Assembly: GCA_949752745.1 (NCBI GenBank)
Contig: OX457031.1
Location: 4,591,967 to 4,655,966, forward strand
DNA: 64,000 nt
Direction: 5' to 3'
From: Protula sp. h YS-2021
Lineage: Eukaryota; Annelida; Polychaeta; Sabellida; Serpulidae
The translations under genes were made by a program, and so were the position numbers. Below the pieces are notes generated by a model. It was given only the letters and a program-made list of their open reading frames with translations. It was not told the origin of the DNA and did no database searches. Each line of letters opens with the position of its first letter. Positions within the stretch are counted from its first letter, which is position 1. This document shows, piece after piece, positions 11,813-23,115 of the stretch.

Positions 11813-13633
11813 TATTAAGTTGCACAATGGGCAGTGGTCAAGATGCCGGCAAAATGCGGATATTTACCACACATTTTCCCCACTTTTCCCTATCAATGGG
11901 CAGACCTCATCGGTCAGTGGATTTGTACATTTTGTGATGATAAACAGTTTAGATAAGCGCGTAATCTGACCACTGTTCTTATACCCAATGTTATCTCCCG
12001 TTACACAAACAACGGAGAAAGTCAATGTCCGTTGTAATGGGTCACACCTCAAGCTTGGCACTGCCTCAGGGGATGGGTGGGGGTGGGTGGGGAGAGGGGA
12101 TGGGGCGGGAGCAGGGTGGGGTGGGAACGCGTTGCGGAAACGATTCTTCTAAGATCTAGAATGATCCGGATCAAATTTCAGGTAAATTTATTTAAAAAAA
12201 GCGATAGAACTTTGGAGCAGTTGGTATGTTTTTTCTGTAGCCGTAGTGGGTGTTACTTTCGAATGTGCAGTTTTAATTTCAGGGCTGAAAATTGAGCAAA
12301 TTACATTCGAAATAACGTTGAAATAAGGAAAAAAAACCTGTTCTGATATTTGCGATGGTTCGGTGTTATTTAGATTTTGAAAATTGCCTTGAATCGCCAA
12401 GTACGAGAATGGAAAAAAAACCCAGACACATTCAAAGTACGAGTTGTCAAGGAAATTTAAAATCTCTGGTGAAATACATAATAAGTGATTCGCAATCATG
12501 GTAATTTCGTAAGATTAAAAAGAAGGGTTACATTTTATGATTGAGTAATTGAAGAGGCCAGCACATGGTTTCAAGGAGGGATTTTCGTTTCTTAAATGAT
12601 GGCCTGTGACGTGTCGTGTTCACAGTTTCCGATCACTTACGTAGGAAACAGCTGGTGTATATGTGTACTTATCAGGGTACCTATCAGTATAATTACTACC
12701 CAGCAGTATTCTCCAGCAGATATTTTTTCCTTTTTGATTTTGAAATGTTGCTGAAATTTGATACGTTTTCTTCATCAGTGTTCAAAATTCACCAACTGCC
12801 CCCCGGGTCAGTTTAGCGGTGTACTTCTAGAAACGATCAGTTTTCAGAGTTCACGAAGTATAATCTTCTGTTGATTATCCGCTGTACTGCTGCGGGTGTG
12901 TTGTGGGCGGGGGGGAGGGGGGGTGGGGGGATCCGTAAAGTGCGTAGGCACAGCGGGAATGGGGGGAGGGGTCTGATGTTGTACATACTGCAGTAGTCAA
13001 GGGGTGACATTACAAATTTTTGTACGGGGGGAGGGGGGCAGGGAGTCAGAAATTGAAATGTTTATGCACATACCTTATGGGTGGCCCCTTACTGGCAGAG
13101 AGATCAAATGTAACACCCTGTGCTCATCACATCCCAGAAACATAATAATCCAAAAACTGTCGGTTCTCTAGGAAAACATATCCCCCAGCTGTTCACATCC
13201 TCCGGGGCATGGGGGGGGGGAGGAGGAGGGGGAGAGTAGGGGATGGCTAGAATCTACAAGACACATAGAGACCCTCTGGGGGCAGGGTCGTGACCCGGGG
13301 TTATTGATACCTACACGTTCATACATGTCAGCTCGCCTAATGTGCCCCCAGAGGAGCAGTGCTCATGATGATTACACTCTCTGTAGTCTTTTATCCTTTG
13401 CAACTTCAAAAGTGATATTTTTGAAATTTCTTTTTAATGACGATTTTGTAGAATTTGGTAACCAGGGAAAAACACGTGATTTCTACCTCATGTTTTTAGA
13501 AGAATTTTTCTGTAAAGGCAGTTTGAGTGTTTGATAATTTAATTGTAGAGAAATCCGAATACAAAAGATAAGGAGATGAGTTAAAAAAGCGTTGTGTGGT
13601 CACGAAGTGAGTCAGCATAAATATGATTGGTTA

Positions 13634-13653
13634 GTGACGTAACAATGACGTCA
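13634..13653. promoter_or_regulatory. E4BP4-type site next to a full CRE
   Basis: GTGACGTAAC at 13634-13643 is a fifth perfect consensus match, followed two bases later by TGACGTCA at 13646-13653. More TGACG half-sites follow to about 13705. The location is bZIP intron 1. Function is inferred. Confidence 0.4.
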
Positions 13654-14480
13654 TGACATTGTGGTGACGCAGCTAGCGACGTTGTGACGTCTGTTGTTTT
13701 ACGTGGCGTTGTGCTCTGTCCTTTGTAGTTTACCAGCATTTATACCTCGGTGAGGTTACTCTGCATTTAACAATTGGTTCATGCCCAGAAATACACATCA
13801 AATTCCTCGCATGACGAGACGGCTCATGGAACGACAGAAGTCCTGGGTGTGTGACAAAGAGATGAGGAAGAAACAAACATTAGAAGTGACTGCTAGGGCA
13901 TCGTTATGGCTTCTGCCACGTCAAAGCATTTGTAAAATAACACCACAGGCCTCTTTAACCTGTATAATTACCAGGTTTTTTACAATAAATTTGAAGAAAA
14001 TAAGACGACATCGTTCGGATGTATTCGAGTGACATTTGGCCCCCGCACATGTCTCCGTTTAACCCCCTATTGACTCACAAACGCCCGCTTCAAAAGAAAT
14101 AACCAAACCTCGGCCCTAAATAACCGACTTCGTATCTGAGGTGCAGGGGTGGGGGGTTCCGACAGTTTAAATCAACTATCATAGTTCACCCCGCTTTGCT
14201 CATATGGTACGGGGGGAGTTGACAGCTGTGTAATTTTGCCATTATTCATGCGAGTTTTTATTCTCTCTGTAAGTGATAGGTATGGCAAAGCTGAAGACAG
14301 ACAAACGAACGGGAAATATTATTTTTAGTTCAGGGTAGGGAGGAGTATTGACTACGTGTGTGGCCAAAAATTTAATATATGAGAAATCCCCTTTCTTTAG
14401 AAGCAAACTAGAGATTTGGGATGACTTTTGAAACATTTTTACTTAATTTAACCTGTTTAATCGGTATATAAAAACTCACT

Positions 14481-14550
14481 ATTATTATTATTATTATTAT
14501 TAATTAATTAATTCATTCATTCATTCATTCATACATTCATTCATTCATTG
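14481..14550. repeat. ATT / AATT / CATT microsatellite
   Basis: ATT triplets pass into AATT and then CATT repeats. Confidence 0.9.
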
Positions 14551-15646
14551 ATTCATACTGTACGTCAGACAAACTTTTGCGGTTTTTTTTCACCCTTTCC
14601 ATCCCCCACAATCCATATGTAACATTAGTGACGCGAGCTCTATCCCATAACATTAGCATATGCCATTCCCTAGAAGCCAACAAGGTCAAGGTTATTCATG
14701 AATGGCAGTAAAAATGGAACGTGTCAGAATTTGAAGTAGATATAATTTTATGGACTATTTTTTTTTTCCAAATAGTCATTTCAATAAATGTACTTAAAAT
14801 CACCTGACATTAAATAATTTCTTTAATTGAATTGACTTATTGAAATGGCAGATAACAGCATGGAGCTTGTATCTATGGGGAGGATTCTCCGATTAGATAA
14901 GAAACAATGGATCAAATCCCGCAAGTAGCAATTAAAATTCAATTAGCCATCGTTCCAGCTCTCTTATGACGTCACAATCACAATTCGCCAATTGTGACGT
15001 TGATATGACAATTGTGGTGTGCGATCAATCAATCGCGCGCAACGTTTCCCTCGTCAGGAAATGGCGTGTGACTAATTGTCGATCTTTTCAGTGAATGGAT
15101 TTAATCAATCGTTTCAAATTCAAGCCATAGATCCTCCTGACATGCAAATTTGTAGCGATAATTAGGCAACACATATTCACAAACATTCTGTTTAGATAAA
15201 GCAGAAAAAATGCTTCGGCTGTTTCAGTGCGAATGAGAAACTGAAAAGAATTCAAGTATTGGGGGGAGACATTTGACCAACCCCAAAAAACCGCCCCCAC
15301 CCCCGTCGTACTGGCTCAGCTGTTAGTTTCATAATACAGTCCTTTAAATCTACACCTATTTCAAATGTTAGGGAAACGGGGAAGCGAAGTAAACTGCCAC
15401 TCTGTTGAACTGTTCTTTCTATTTGATTTCATTTCGTCATAATCCTATAGACTTGTCATTGCAGGTCATAAAAATTCAGACTACATTTCATTGCGATTAA
15501 CTAACGCTGCTTTAATGACGTCATCAGGGTTTTTATGATGCTAACTTCGTTAAAATGCCGATCGAAAGAACTCTCGTGGGACTCCTAAAGTCATCATGAG
15601 TTAAAATCTAGACGGTGTGGCTTCCTATTACAAGCCCTTGTCATTC

Positions 15647-15649
<3 letters not shown>

Positions 15650-15713
<64 letters not shown>
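15650..15713. repeat. (GA)n microsatellite
   Basis: About 64 bp of pure alternating AG. Confidence 0.97.
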
Positions 15714-15717
<4 letters not shown>

Positions 15718-18173
15718 GGGTGAGAGAGAGAGAATTAGATGGAGAGAAGAAGAAAACAGCGCCCATTTCTCCAAAGATGCAACAGATGTATGCAACGTGT
15801 TTATGGCACGTTTAAGTGCCCACATGTGACAAAAACCAATTAAACAGTTTTTTTCCTTTCACCTAATTAAGACGTCCCTCATACAGCCCCATAAATGGAC
15901 CAGTATTTTTTCTACGTTTAATTTCATTAAAATAAAAGGCATATCTTACTTCCTAAATATGTGTGTTACGCAAAAAGCCTGATTACTGATAACGTTTTAC
16001 AATCCATAACGTGTGCAATCCATTAAATTTTAAGGGCAAGAAAATGACACAGGTGTTTTAGTTTCCTTGCAGGTCGTGTGTCTCTAGTGTGCTTCTTAAA
16101 ATCGAGAAACGTAAACGCTTTTAGAGATATGAAAAGTGTGAAAAACTTTGATTATTAGACCAATAAAGTTGGCATTTTTAACATACGTCTGCGTTTAAGT
16201 AAAATCGTTCTTCTATTTCTGATTGCGTCATGGGCTCGCTTAGCGGTTTTCATTTTCAATGGTGCAAATCTTTTTTTTTTTAAATTCAGAACTTCTTTTC
16301 AATATGGTAATTCAGCCGTTCTTCAACGGAAACCCAATTGTGAATGTACAGGTTTTTAAGATCTTAACTTATTCCCATTTGGTGTATTGAATTGTAGATA
16401 TGGGATGTTATTCATTTCTCTGGAGACATTGGAGGTTTCTAATTAGATGTTTTTCTTTTTCTGGGGGCAGTGTGCAATATGTGTAGTGGGGGCGTGGGGG
16501 GGGGGGGGGGTCATTCAGCGTGGGACTTGTTGTCTTTTTGCGGTCCCCTAAAGTGAACTCTAATACTAGGTTTCTGTGTGCAACACGTGACGTATATGTC
16601 ACTGTGTGTGATGAAGTGCACACGTTTCTGTGACGTACAGTGCTATCGTCTGTGACGAAACACACACGTTTCTGTGAAAACATTCAACACAGTGATGCGA
16701 CCCAAGACTACGAGGTGTTAGACCTCACATGTGTGGGTAAAGCGATACCCTCAGCCTTCCTCATTAAAACCCAGTGCGGTGGCACAGATCTGCTGAACTA
16801 AGAGTCGCATGGCATCAATTTTATTTGTATTAAAAGTTGAGAAAAAAGATGCTATTGCGCTTCCATGTGAGAATAGCAGGACTACCATTCAGCAAGACGA
16901 AAAACTTCCAACTAGGCTATTCTATCTCCGTGTTCACTCGAAAATAACTCAGAAAATCACAAAGCTTATTTGGTGATTTGTGGGAACATAACTGCAATAT
17001 CTATCGACTTTTGCTTTCCGGTCAACAATGAAAAATTGTTGACTGGTGAATCGACCAATCCGGTCACAACATTTATGCAAAAATATGTAACAATTGCAGT
17101 TGGTTGGACAATTTCTGGGTAACGAAACAAGAGCAACACTTCTCGCTCGTATACCTGTGGCGTTTAGACAATCTGACCATAACAATAACGCGCTCTTACA
17201 TGATAGCACATAATGTGCTGTGATTATCACTTAATTGAACAACTTCCCAGCGTGATTCTCGCAATAATAAAGGCTCCCTTTGTAAAGAGCAGACTAGGCT
17301 TAACTTGTCATTATATTTAATATTCTGTTATAACAACGCTTTTGTGAAATTCAATATAAATAGAAATTTGCAACATTGACAGGTTGTTATCGACATATCT
17401 TTTATATTTTTCACTTTATTGGTTAGGTTGTGTTGTAACGCCAATTGTGAAATAATAATTGAGTAGGTTTCCTTTTGTGAACGCCATATGTCTTTCGTTC
17501 TTGTTGCGTGTCCTGGCGTTTATCACCTGCCACTTGTGTAATATGTGCAGAAATTTTGAATTACACTGTATGGAAATCGGTATTCACGAATTGCCCTGTG
17601 CTGATGGTCTCTCGACCGCAGAATACATTTTGAAGATTTAACCCAAAATAAATAAATAAATAAATAAATAGAGAAAAAAAAGAAAAGAAAAAAGAAAAAA
17701 AACTTGCTTTTCGTGAATATCAACCGTAACCTTTAATCAGAAAAAAAACGTTTTACTTCCGAATATTGGACAGTTGAGTATATAGTTTGTATAGTAATAT
17801 ATATATTTCATTTCAGAGTTTCATAAAAAACAATTCCTGCTCAAGTATTGATCGATGTCCCTGTGATCACCCTTCAGTGCTGTTCGCATTCATTTCAACA
17901 CTTACTCCTGTTTGCTATGATTTTGTTACTATTAATATTAATGTGTCATTAATGTTGATGCCCTGAAAAATAACTAAGTCACGTGATTCGTCTTTTCTTT
18001 CAGTTTCCTTTTTACTGTCGTTTCGATGGGACAATATATAAATATTTTCGTTTTTTTTTTTTATTTTTCATTTAAATATAAATTGTGTATACTTGAATGA
18101 ATTATATAATGCAAGTCATCGCTTTCAGTTTTGTTGTAAAGTTATAAAAATTAGGAAGACTTGTTATACCTCA

Positions 18174-18293
18174 AAGAAAGAGAGAGTAAGAAAGAAAGAA
18201 GAAAGAAAGAAAGAAAGAAAGAAAACGAAAGAGCGAAAAGAAAGAGTGAAAAGGGTCAAAGAGGGATAAAAAAAGAAAGAAAAAAAAACACGA
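18174..18293. repeat. GAAA-rich purine tract
   Basis: A ~120-bp nearly pure purine strand of GAAA/AAAG repeats, 150 bp upstream of the small bZIP exon 2. Confidence 0.9.
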
Positions 18294-18447
18294 CTTCATC
18301 CGTATAATTTGCTTACTCTAGTATGTAAAAAAATTGAAAAGTAGTATTGGACCAGACGTATCCAGGAAAATCCAGTTGCGCGTAAATGTCATTTTACAAG
18401 GAGTAAAATTGACCAGCATACATAAGGCATGTTTTCTTTTTGTTTAG

Positions 18448-18498
18448 GTTCGTACCATAAAGCGCTGGGGCAAGGAATGCAAGCCGAACCCAACCAAG
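18448..18498 (+). CDS. PAR/HLF-like bZIP factor, 51-nt symmetrical exon 2
   Basis: The acceptor TTTCTTTTTGTTTAG|GTTCG and the donor CAACCAAG|gtaata enclose 51 nt. The incoming phase is 1 (one G from exon 1) and the outgoing phase is 1. The exon adds 17 residues ([17 protein letters not shown]) without changing the frame. Skipping it would give 322 instead of 339 residues, because exon 1 joins exon 3 in phase as well. This makes it a good cassette-exon candidate. The peptide has no known motif. The donor is followed at +3 by a 154-bp (TA)n tract, an odd setting that could affect splicing. Because the exon is short, the call rests on splice signals and perfect phase rather than on homology. Confidence 0.65.
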
Positions 18499-18499
18499 G

Positions 18500-18660
<161 letters not shown>

Positions 18661-18719
18661 ATGAGGCTAATGTAAAAAATGTAAAAAAATATAAAAGCAG
18701 AAGGCTCATATAGAATAAG

Positions 18720-18960
18720 GTCATTTAGTGGTCCTACTTGTGAGGTAGATCCTATTTGTGGTCCCATTCGCGCGATGGTCCTATTTTGAAGGTCCTGTTT
18801 GCTGGGTGTTTCTATTTGTGAGCTGGTCCTACTTGTGAGGTTGTCCTATTTGCTTGGTGGTCCTACTTGCGGGGTGATCTGACTTGTGAGGTTGTCCTAT
18901 TTGCGGGGTGATCCTATTTACTGGGTGGTCATGCTTGCGAGTTGGTCTTATCCCAGGATT
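18720..18960. repeat. Degenerate 17-bp minisatellite
   Basis: About 13 units of the type GGTCCTATTTGTGAGGT with many substitutions, in bZIP intron 2. Confidence 0.8.
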
Positions 18961-21068
18961 CCCATTATATTTTAGAACCTGCAAGCCATGGTCATCTGTC
19001 CACCGTTGCCAAATTGATAACCGTTGATCTTTTTGCCTCACAAATTATACGTTGTTCAGAAATCGGAAATCCTCAAGTGTGCTCTAAATTTGGTTAATGA
19101 TAAGTTCTTTTGTGTGTGAGAATAAACCGTAGTGTTTGATTGCTATGTGGGTCTTTTTAAAAATTTTGTTAAAACACGGACTTGTTCACTAATCTGTCCA
19201 ATCGCCCGCCTCGCGGGGTGGGGGGGGGGGGGAGGGGTAGGGGCGGGGTGAAAGAGGCATCACAATCTGGGCGTATAAATGCTTTATCGCCAAGGTCCCC
19301 CTCCCAAGATATTTTTGGAGGGGAGGGGGTTGAGATCGCAGGCGATCGCACTTTTGATTCACTTCATGACGCGAAAATCAGCGATTGTAACGCAAAACTC
19401 TGCCCTTGTAGAAACTATATGCACCCTCCTCACATTACATCCCCCCACCCTTGCCCTCCCCCTCCCACCTCCCACCCCACCCACCTTGGTAAAACTCTCT
19501 ATCCAGGCATAAATACCCCAAATCAAGAGTATAATAAATAAGCATTAGATAACTTTTTTTATTCTCTGTTTCTCGGGAGCTCTCACATTTGCATATCGGT
19601 GTCATCACCACAAGGAATAGAATGGGCAAGCTTTAGATATTTAAATAATTGTACAAAATATGAAAGGACTAAAGTGCCGTAAGACGAGACAAAGTGACCC
19701 GAGAAAATAATGTACATTTGCTGGGTTATATTTCACGAGTACTCCCATAATGCGGAAATGGGAATTGAATAAAAATCATTCAAACTCATTTATCACTGCG
19801 CCAAATAGAATATTTAGATGTCATTTAAAATACCGGGTTCCTTTTTAACCCGGGACAATGCAGCGTTGCTCGGGGCTAGCTTTTGATACCCCCACCCCTC
19901 TCCACTTAATGTTACTTTATTTTACAAGCAATAATTATGTCCACTTCGCTTAATATTATATCTACGTTCCCATTCAAATTGAAAAAAAGCGCGAATTGAC
20001 AAAATTAGCAAGTATGAGAGCGGTGCGATATTTTGATGGTAATGCACATTTATGTCACCCCCTGGTGAAACCATCTTAGGCCTCTCTCCTCCCTACCACC
20101 CGATTGGGCTTGTATAAGAAGTTGAGCGACCCAGCCCCCCTGTAGGGCGGTCGGCCGCACATCTGCTGGGACAAACGCTTGCCGTTTGACCCCTACCATT
20201 CTTTTAACATTTCAACTTGATTTCATGTTTTCAATGGGCATGCTGTCACACGCACCCCAACCCCGTTCACAACTGTGAGACGTGCATTATGGGAACCGGC
20301 GATAGCCCCCTCCCTTCCCCTACCCCCCCCCTTCACTCTCACTCTCCCCCCCCCCCAAAAAAAAAAACCCAACTTCCAATTTTTTCTGGGTTTTGATCTC
20401 AAAATGTCAATCAGTTTGCATGCCACTTGCTCGAAATGCGGCAGTATTTTTTTCTGCTTTTCCCTTCAGCTAATAATATTTTGGTCATTGGTTCGGGGAG
20501 TAAGTCCTTTCACCTCCTGATTGATTTGAGGTTAGGGGTAGAACAGTAGATGTGAATAAGACCATCATTGAACAGACAGTTACTAATTAACATGGGCAAA
20601 TAACCCAGGGTGACAAAAAATGGAAATTAGTGTCTGAGTTGGAATTGTGTGGTTGCATTTTTACGGAATGGTCTCCATGGTAACGATATGATCACATTTG
20701 AGTACATGCTGCTCGATTTGGAATTGCACACCCAAGCTTACACCGTGTCTGTTCTTATGTAAATAAAGTAATAACGACAATAAAAAGAAATACCCCCCCC
20801 CCCCCCAAAAAAAAAAAAAAAACATGAAAAATCGAAATCAACATTTTAAATGAAACCACTTTTACGCGATATTAAAAAGACATAAAAACCAGGTGGGGTG
20901 GGGGTGGAGGGGGGGGGAGCTTGGAGTAGACCCCTATTCAGTTGTTCCCGAGGAATCTCGGTCTAGCTAACACCTGCCTTTTTTAATCACTAACACTTTT
21001 CCAATATTCTGAGTTACGTTTTCTTTGTGGACTCACCTTAAGATTGTTTCTATTTTATGTCTTCACAG
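18961..21068 (+). other. Rest of bZIP intron 2, no gene
   Basis: Low-complexity and G- or C-rich tracts occur at 19200-19245, 19300-19330, 19440-19490, 20300-20370 and 20890-20925, and a C12-A16 tract at about 20791-20822. No open frame has coding character. The intron ends with a weak pyrimidine tract and CTTCACAG at 21061-21068. Confidence 0.6.
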
Positions 21069-21367
21069 CCTCGTCGATCGCTAGAGCAATAGCCTTGAGT
21101 CAGACGTCATCACGCCGACCCCGCAGCGAGAAGAAAGCCATACCCGACGAATTAAAAGACACGAAATATTTCGAGAGGCGAAAAAGGAACAACCAAGCAG
21201 CGAAGAAATCGCGTGACGCGCGGAAAGCGCGCGAGGACGAGATCGCAATCCGCGCCAGTTTTCTCGAGAAGGAGAACGCTATATTACGCGCCCAAGTGGC
21301 TACTCTCCGCGAAGAAGCGAACTCCTTAAGACACTTACTACTACAGAAACGTTCGCGCCAGGGATAG
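21069..21367 (+). CDS. PAR/HLF-like bZIP factor, terminal exon with the bZIP domain
   Basis: The acceptor CTTCACAG is followed by CC TCG, which completes the phase-1 codon left by exon 2 (or exon 1). The stop TAG is at 21365-21367. The exon encodes residues 241-339. The [10 protein letters not shown] extension leads into the basic region (about residues 277-297) with [12 protein letters not shown], where N282, A285, S288 and R289 match DNA-contacting positions of bZIP proteins. It is followed by [12 protein letters not shown] and a leucine zipper with L306, L313, L320 and L327 exactly seven apart. The words SRDAR and [10 protein letters not shown] are characteristic of the PAR group (HLF, TEF, DBP, Pdp1) and less of NFIL3. 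The zipper is short and ends 12 residues after the last leucine. The protein should bind DNA as a dimer at TTAYGTAA-type sites. Confidence 0.93.
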
Positions 21368-23115
21368 CACGTGACTCGGTTTTCCCGCCAAAAGTCAATT
21401 GCCATGTTTGTGTTTTTCACCATAATCTTAAAAAAACATCCAAATCAAGACCGTATAACGGGTGCATGCAGAGACGCTCTGGAAATTTTTCTCATCGGCG
21501 TGTCACATGAGCGAAGTTTAACTGCGAACGTCGAATCAGAATGGAACCTTGAGTCCACAAAAATCTGAGGACCCTCATTGGTTGGCCTCTTATTGTGTTT
21601 TCAACGAACTTACTATGGTTTCTAATATTTTTTGTTTATTTTTGGAAGAAACAAAAATGGATTTGATCAGAATTACCAAAAATGGCAAAAAATGCTATTT
21701 TAGGGGGTTGCGGTGGGCGGCGTTCGATGAGTGCTGTTAGAGCTTGGACGTTGTTTAAACTCGGCTTCGTTAGCGATATATACCACCATCAGCATGAACG
21801 CGTTTTGAAGGAAAGGTGTGAACCAGATGGGAACATAATGTGCCTTGTTTTAGCATAATAAAAATGCGCTCGCATAATGTGCCCATCCAATACAGCGTGC
21901 AATGGTCGCGCTCTGGGCACCTATGGCGACGTGTAAGCGCGCATAACTGACTTTTTTTTTATCCCGATGGAAACTTTCGGTGAACGCGAATGTTATTTAC
22001 GACATAAACCAATTCACCTTCATGGGTAGGCGTTGTGATAGACTCAGTACATAATTTGACTGCATTTCGTGACGAAATTGCGTGTGGTTTATTTTTTACC
22101 ACATTACGTGACGTGTTGCAGCAGAACATTTTCACAGAACTTATGGATGAGATATTTTTTGTTGGGATGTGTTCATCTGGGCATAAAAACCTCAAAATGT
22201 GGAAAATGTTATCTTTTGGTCTCACAGAGGAAACACTGATAGGTTGTGGTGTGTGTTTACGATCCAGATAAAATCCTGGATCTGCACCCTTTGAAGTTTG
22301 TCAGTGTATAAAACCATATTCGAATGTGTAGTTTATAAAATAGATCTTGTGATTACAAGGTTATGATGTCTCGTAGTTCAGTGCTGACTTTGACTGCTAA
22401 GTCACGTGTACAAGTCGCGTGTTCAGGTCACGTGTATGAGTCACGTGTTAGCTCAGGACATTCACATGTTGTCTCAGGGAAACACTGCTATATAGAGCTG
22501 TATAGTATAGTGTACTGACGGTGGATAATTGTTTTGCATGAGTACTTAATGATTAACCAAATAGTATGTTAACGTACTTATTGAGGTAGTTTAAGTACTA
22601 TATATATACTTTGAAAGTTTATTGGGCGATATTAAAATATTTTCTGTTGATACCTGTGTATGGATTTGATTACGAAAATTTATATTTACAAATTTAGAAT
22701 TTTATATATTAAGTCAAATGTTTTCCTTGTCAGTTAGTAGTAATTAATAAATTTAATGTTTCCATAAAGTTGGAACGTTCGCCCAATTTCAACGTGTCCG
22801 TTCGGAATGTCATCTTAAAACACCAATGGTTGGAAAGATACGTAAGTGCTTTTTACGTTCTCTACGGGGACGTTATATACTGTGCTTTGTGGTTCGTGAT
22901 TGGGGCGTTATGGTCTGTTGCGGTTGCTAGGAAAATACTGTGTTTTTTTTTTTTTTTACTGTTTGTTTCCCGATGGAAGCTTATGTTTATGTGCTCTCAA
23001 CGTTATTTGGTGGAATGTTATCTTTCTGTGCTGTTGCTCTGAATGAGTTCGCTATGTTGTTGACACGGGCTTATGTTAATGTGATAAAATTTGTTGATAT
23101 GAAATAAAATAACAC
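21368..23115 (+). other. Probable 3' untranslated and downstream region of the bZIP gene
   Basis: Non-coding. Candidate poly(A) signals AATAAA lie at 21857-21862 and 23103-23108. An E-box CACGTG begins at the base after the stop codon (21368-21373). A 13-bp E-box array lies at 22401-22452. I see no second gene here. Confidence 0.45.
22401..22452. promoter_or_regulatory. 13-bp-phased E-box array
   Basis: Four successive 13-bp units start GTCACGTGT, GTCGCGTGT, GTCACGTGT and GTCACGTGT. They place CACGTG at 22403, 22429 and 22442, with one CGCGTG at 22416. The array is about 1 kb after the bZIP stop codon. CACGTG is the core bound by bHLH factors such as CLOCK/BMAL, MAX and USF. A regulatory role is inferred. 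Confidence 0.45.

Larger units (their letters stand above)
9075..18447 (+). other. Intron 1 of the bZIP gene (9.4 kb)
   Basis: No other exon is supported here. Contents in order: E4BP4/PAR-type site cluster (10505-10662); (GA)n followed by poly-G (10254-10309); short CAACACAGTG tandem (11040-11091); a dispersed repeat copy (11621-11812); G-rich tracts near 12070-12120, 12900-12980, 13020-13045 and 13209-13240; bZIP sites at 13634-13653; ATT/CATT microsatellite (14481-14550); two more CREs (14967, 15516); (GA)n at 15650-15713; a G run at 16497-16511; (GAAA)n at 18174-18293. The sequence around 3'-half runs of A and T is otherwise unremarkable. Confidence 0.7.

Noticed and set aside
13781..14032. 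83-codon open frame in bZIP intron 1
   Set aside because: No flanking splice signals in suitable phase and no family likeness.
21100..21423. Minus-strand open frame over the bZIP exon
   Set aside because: It is the antisense shadow of the bZIP domain, whose heptads and basic region are clear on the plus strand.
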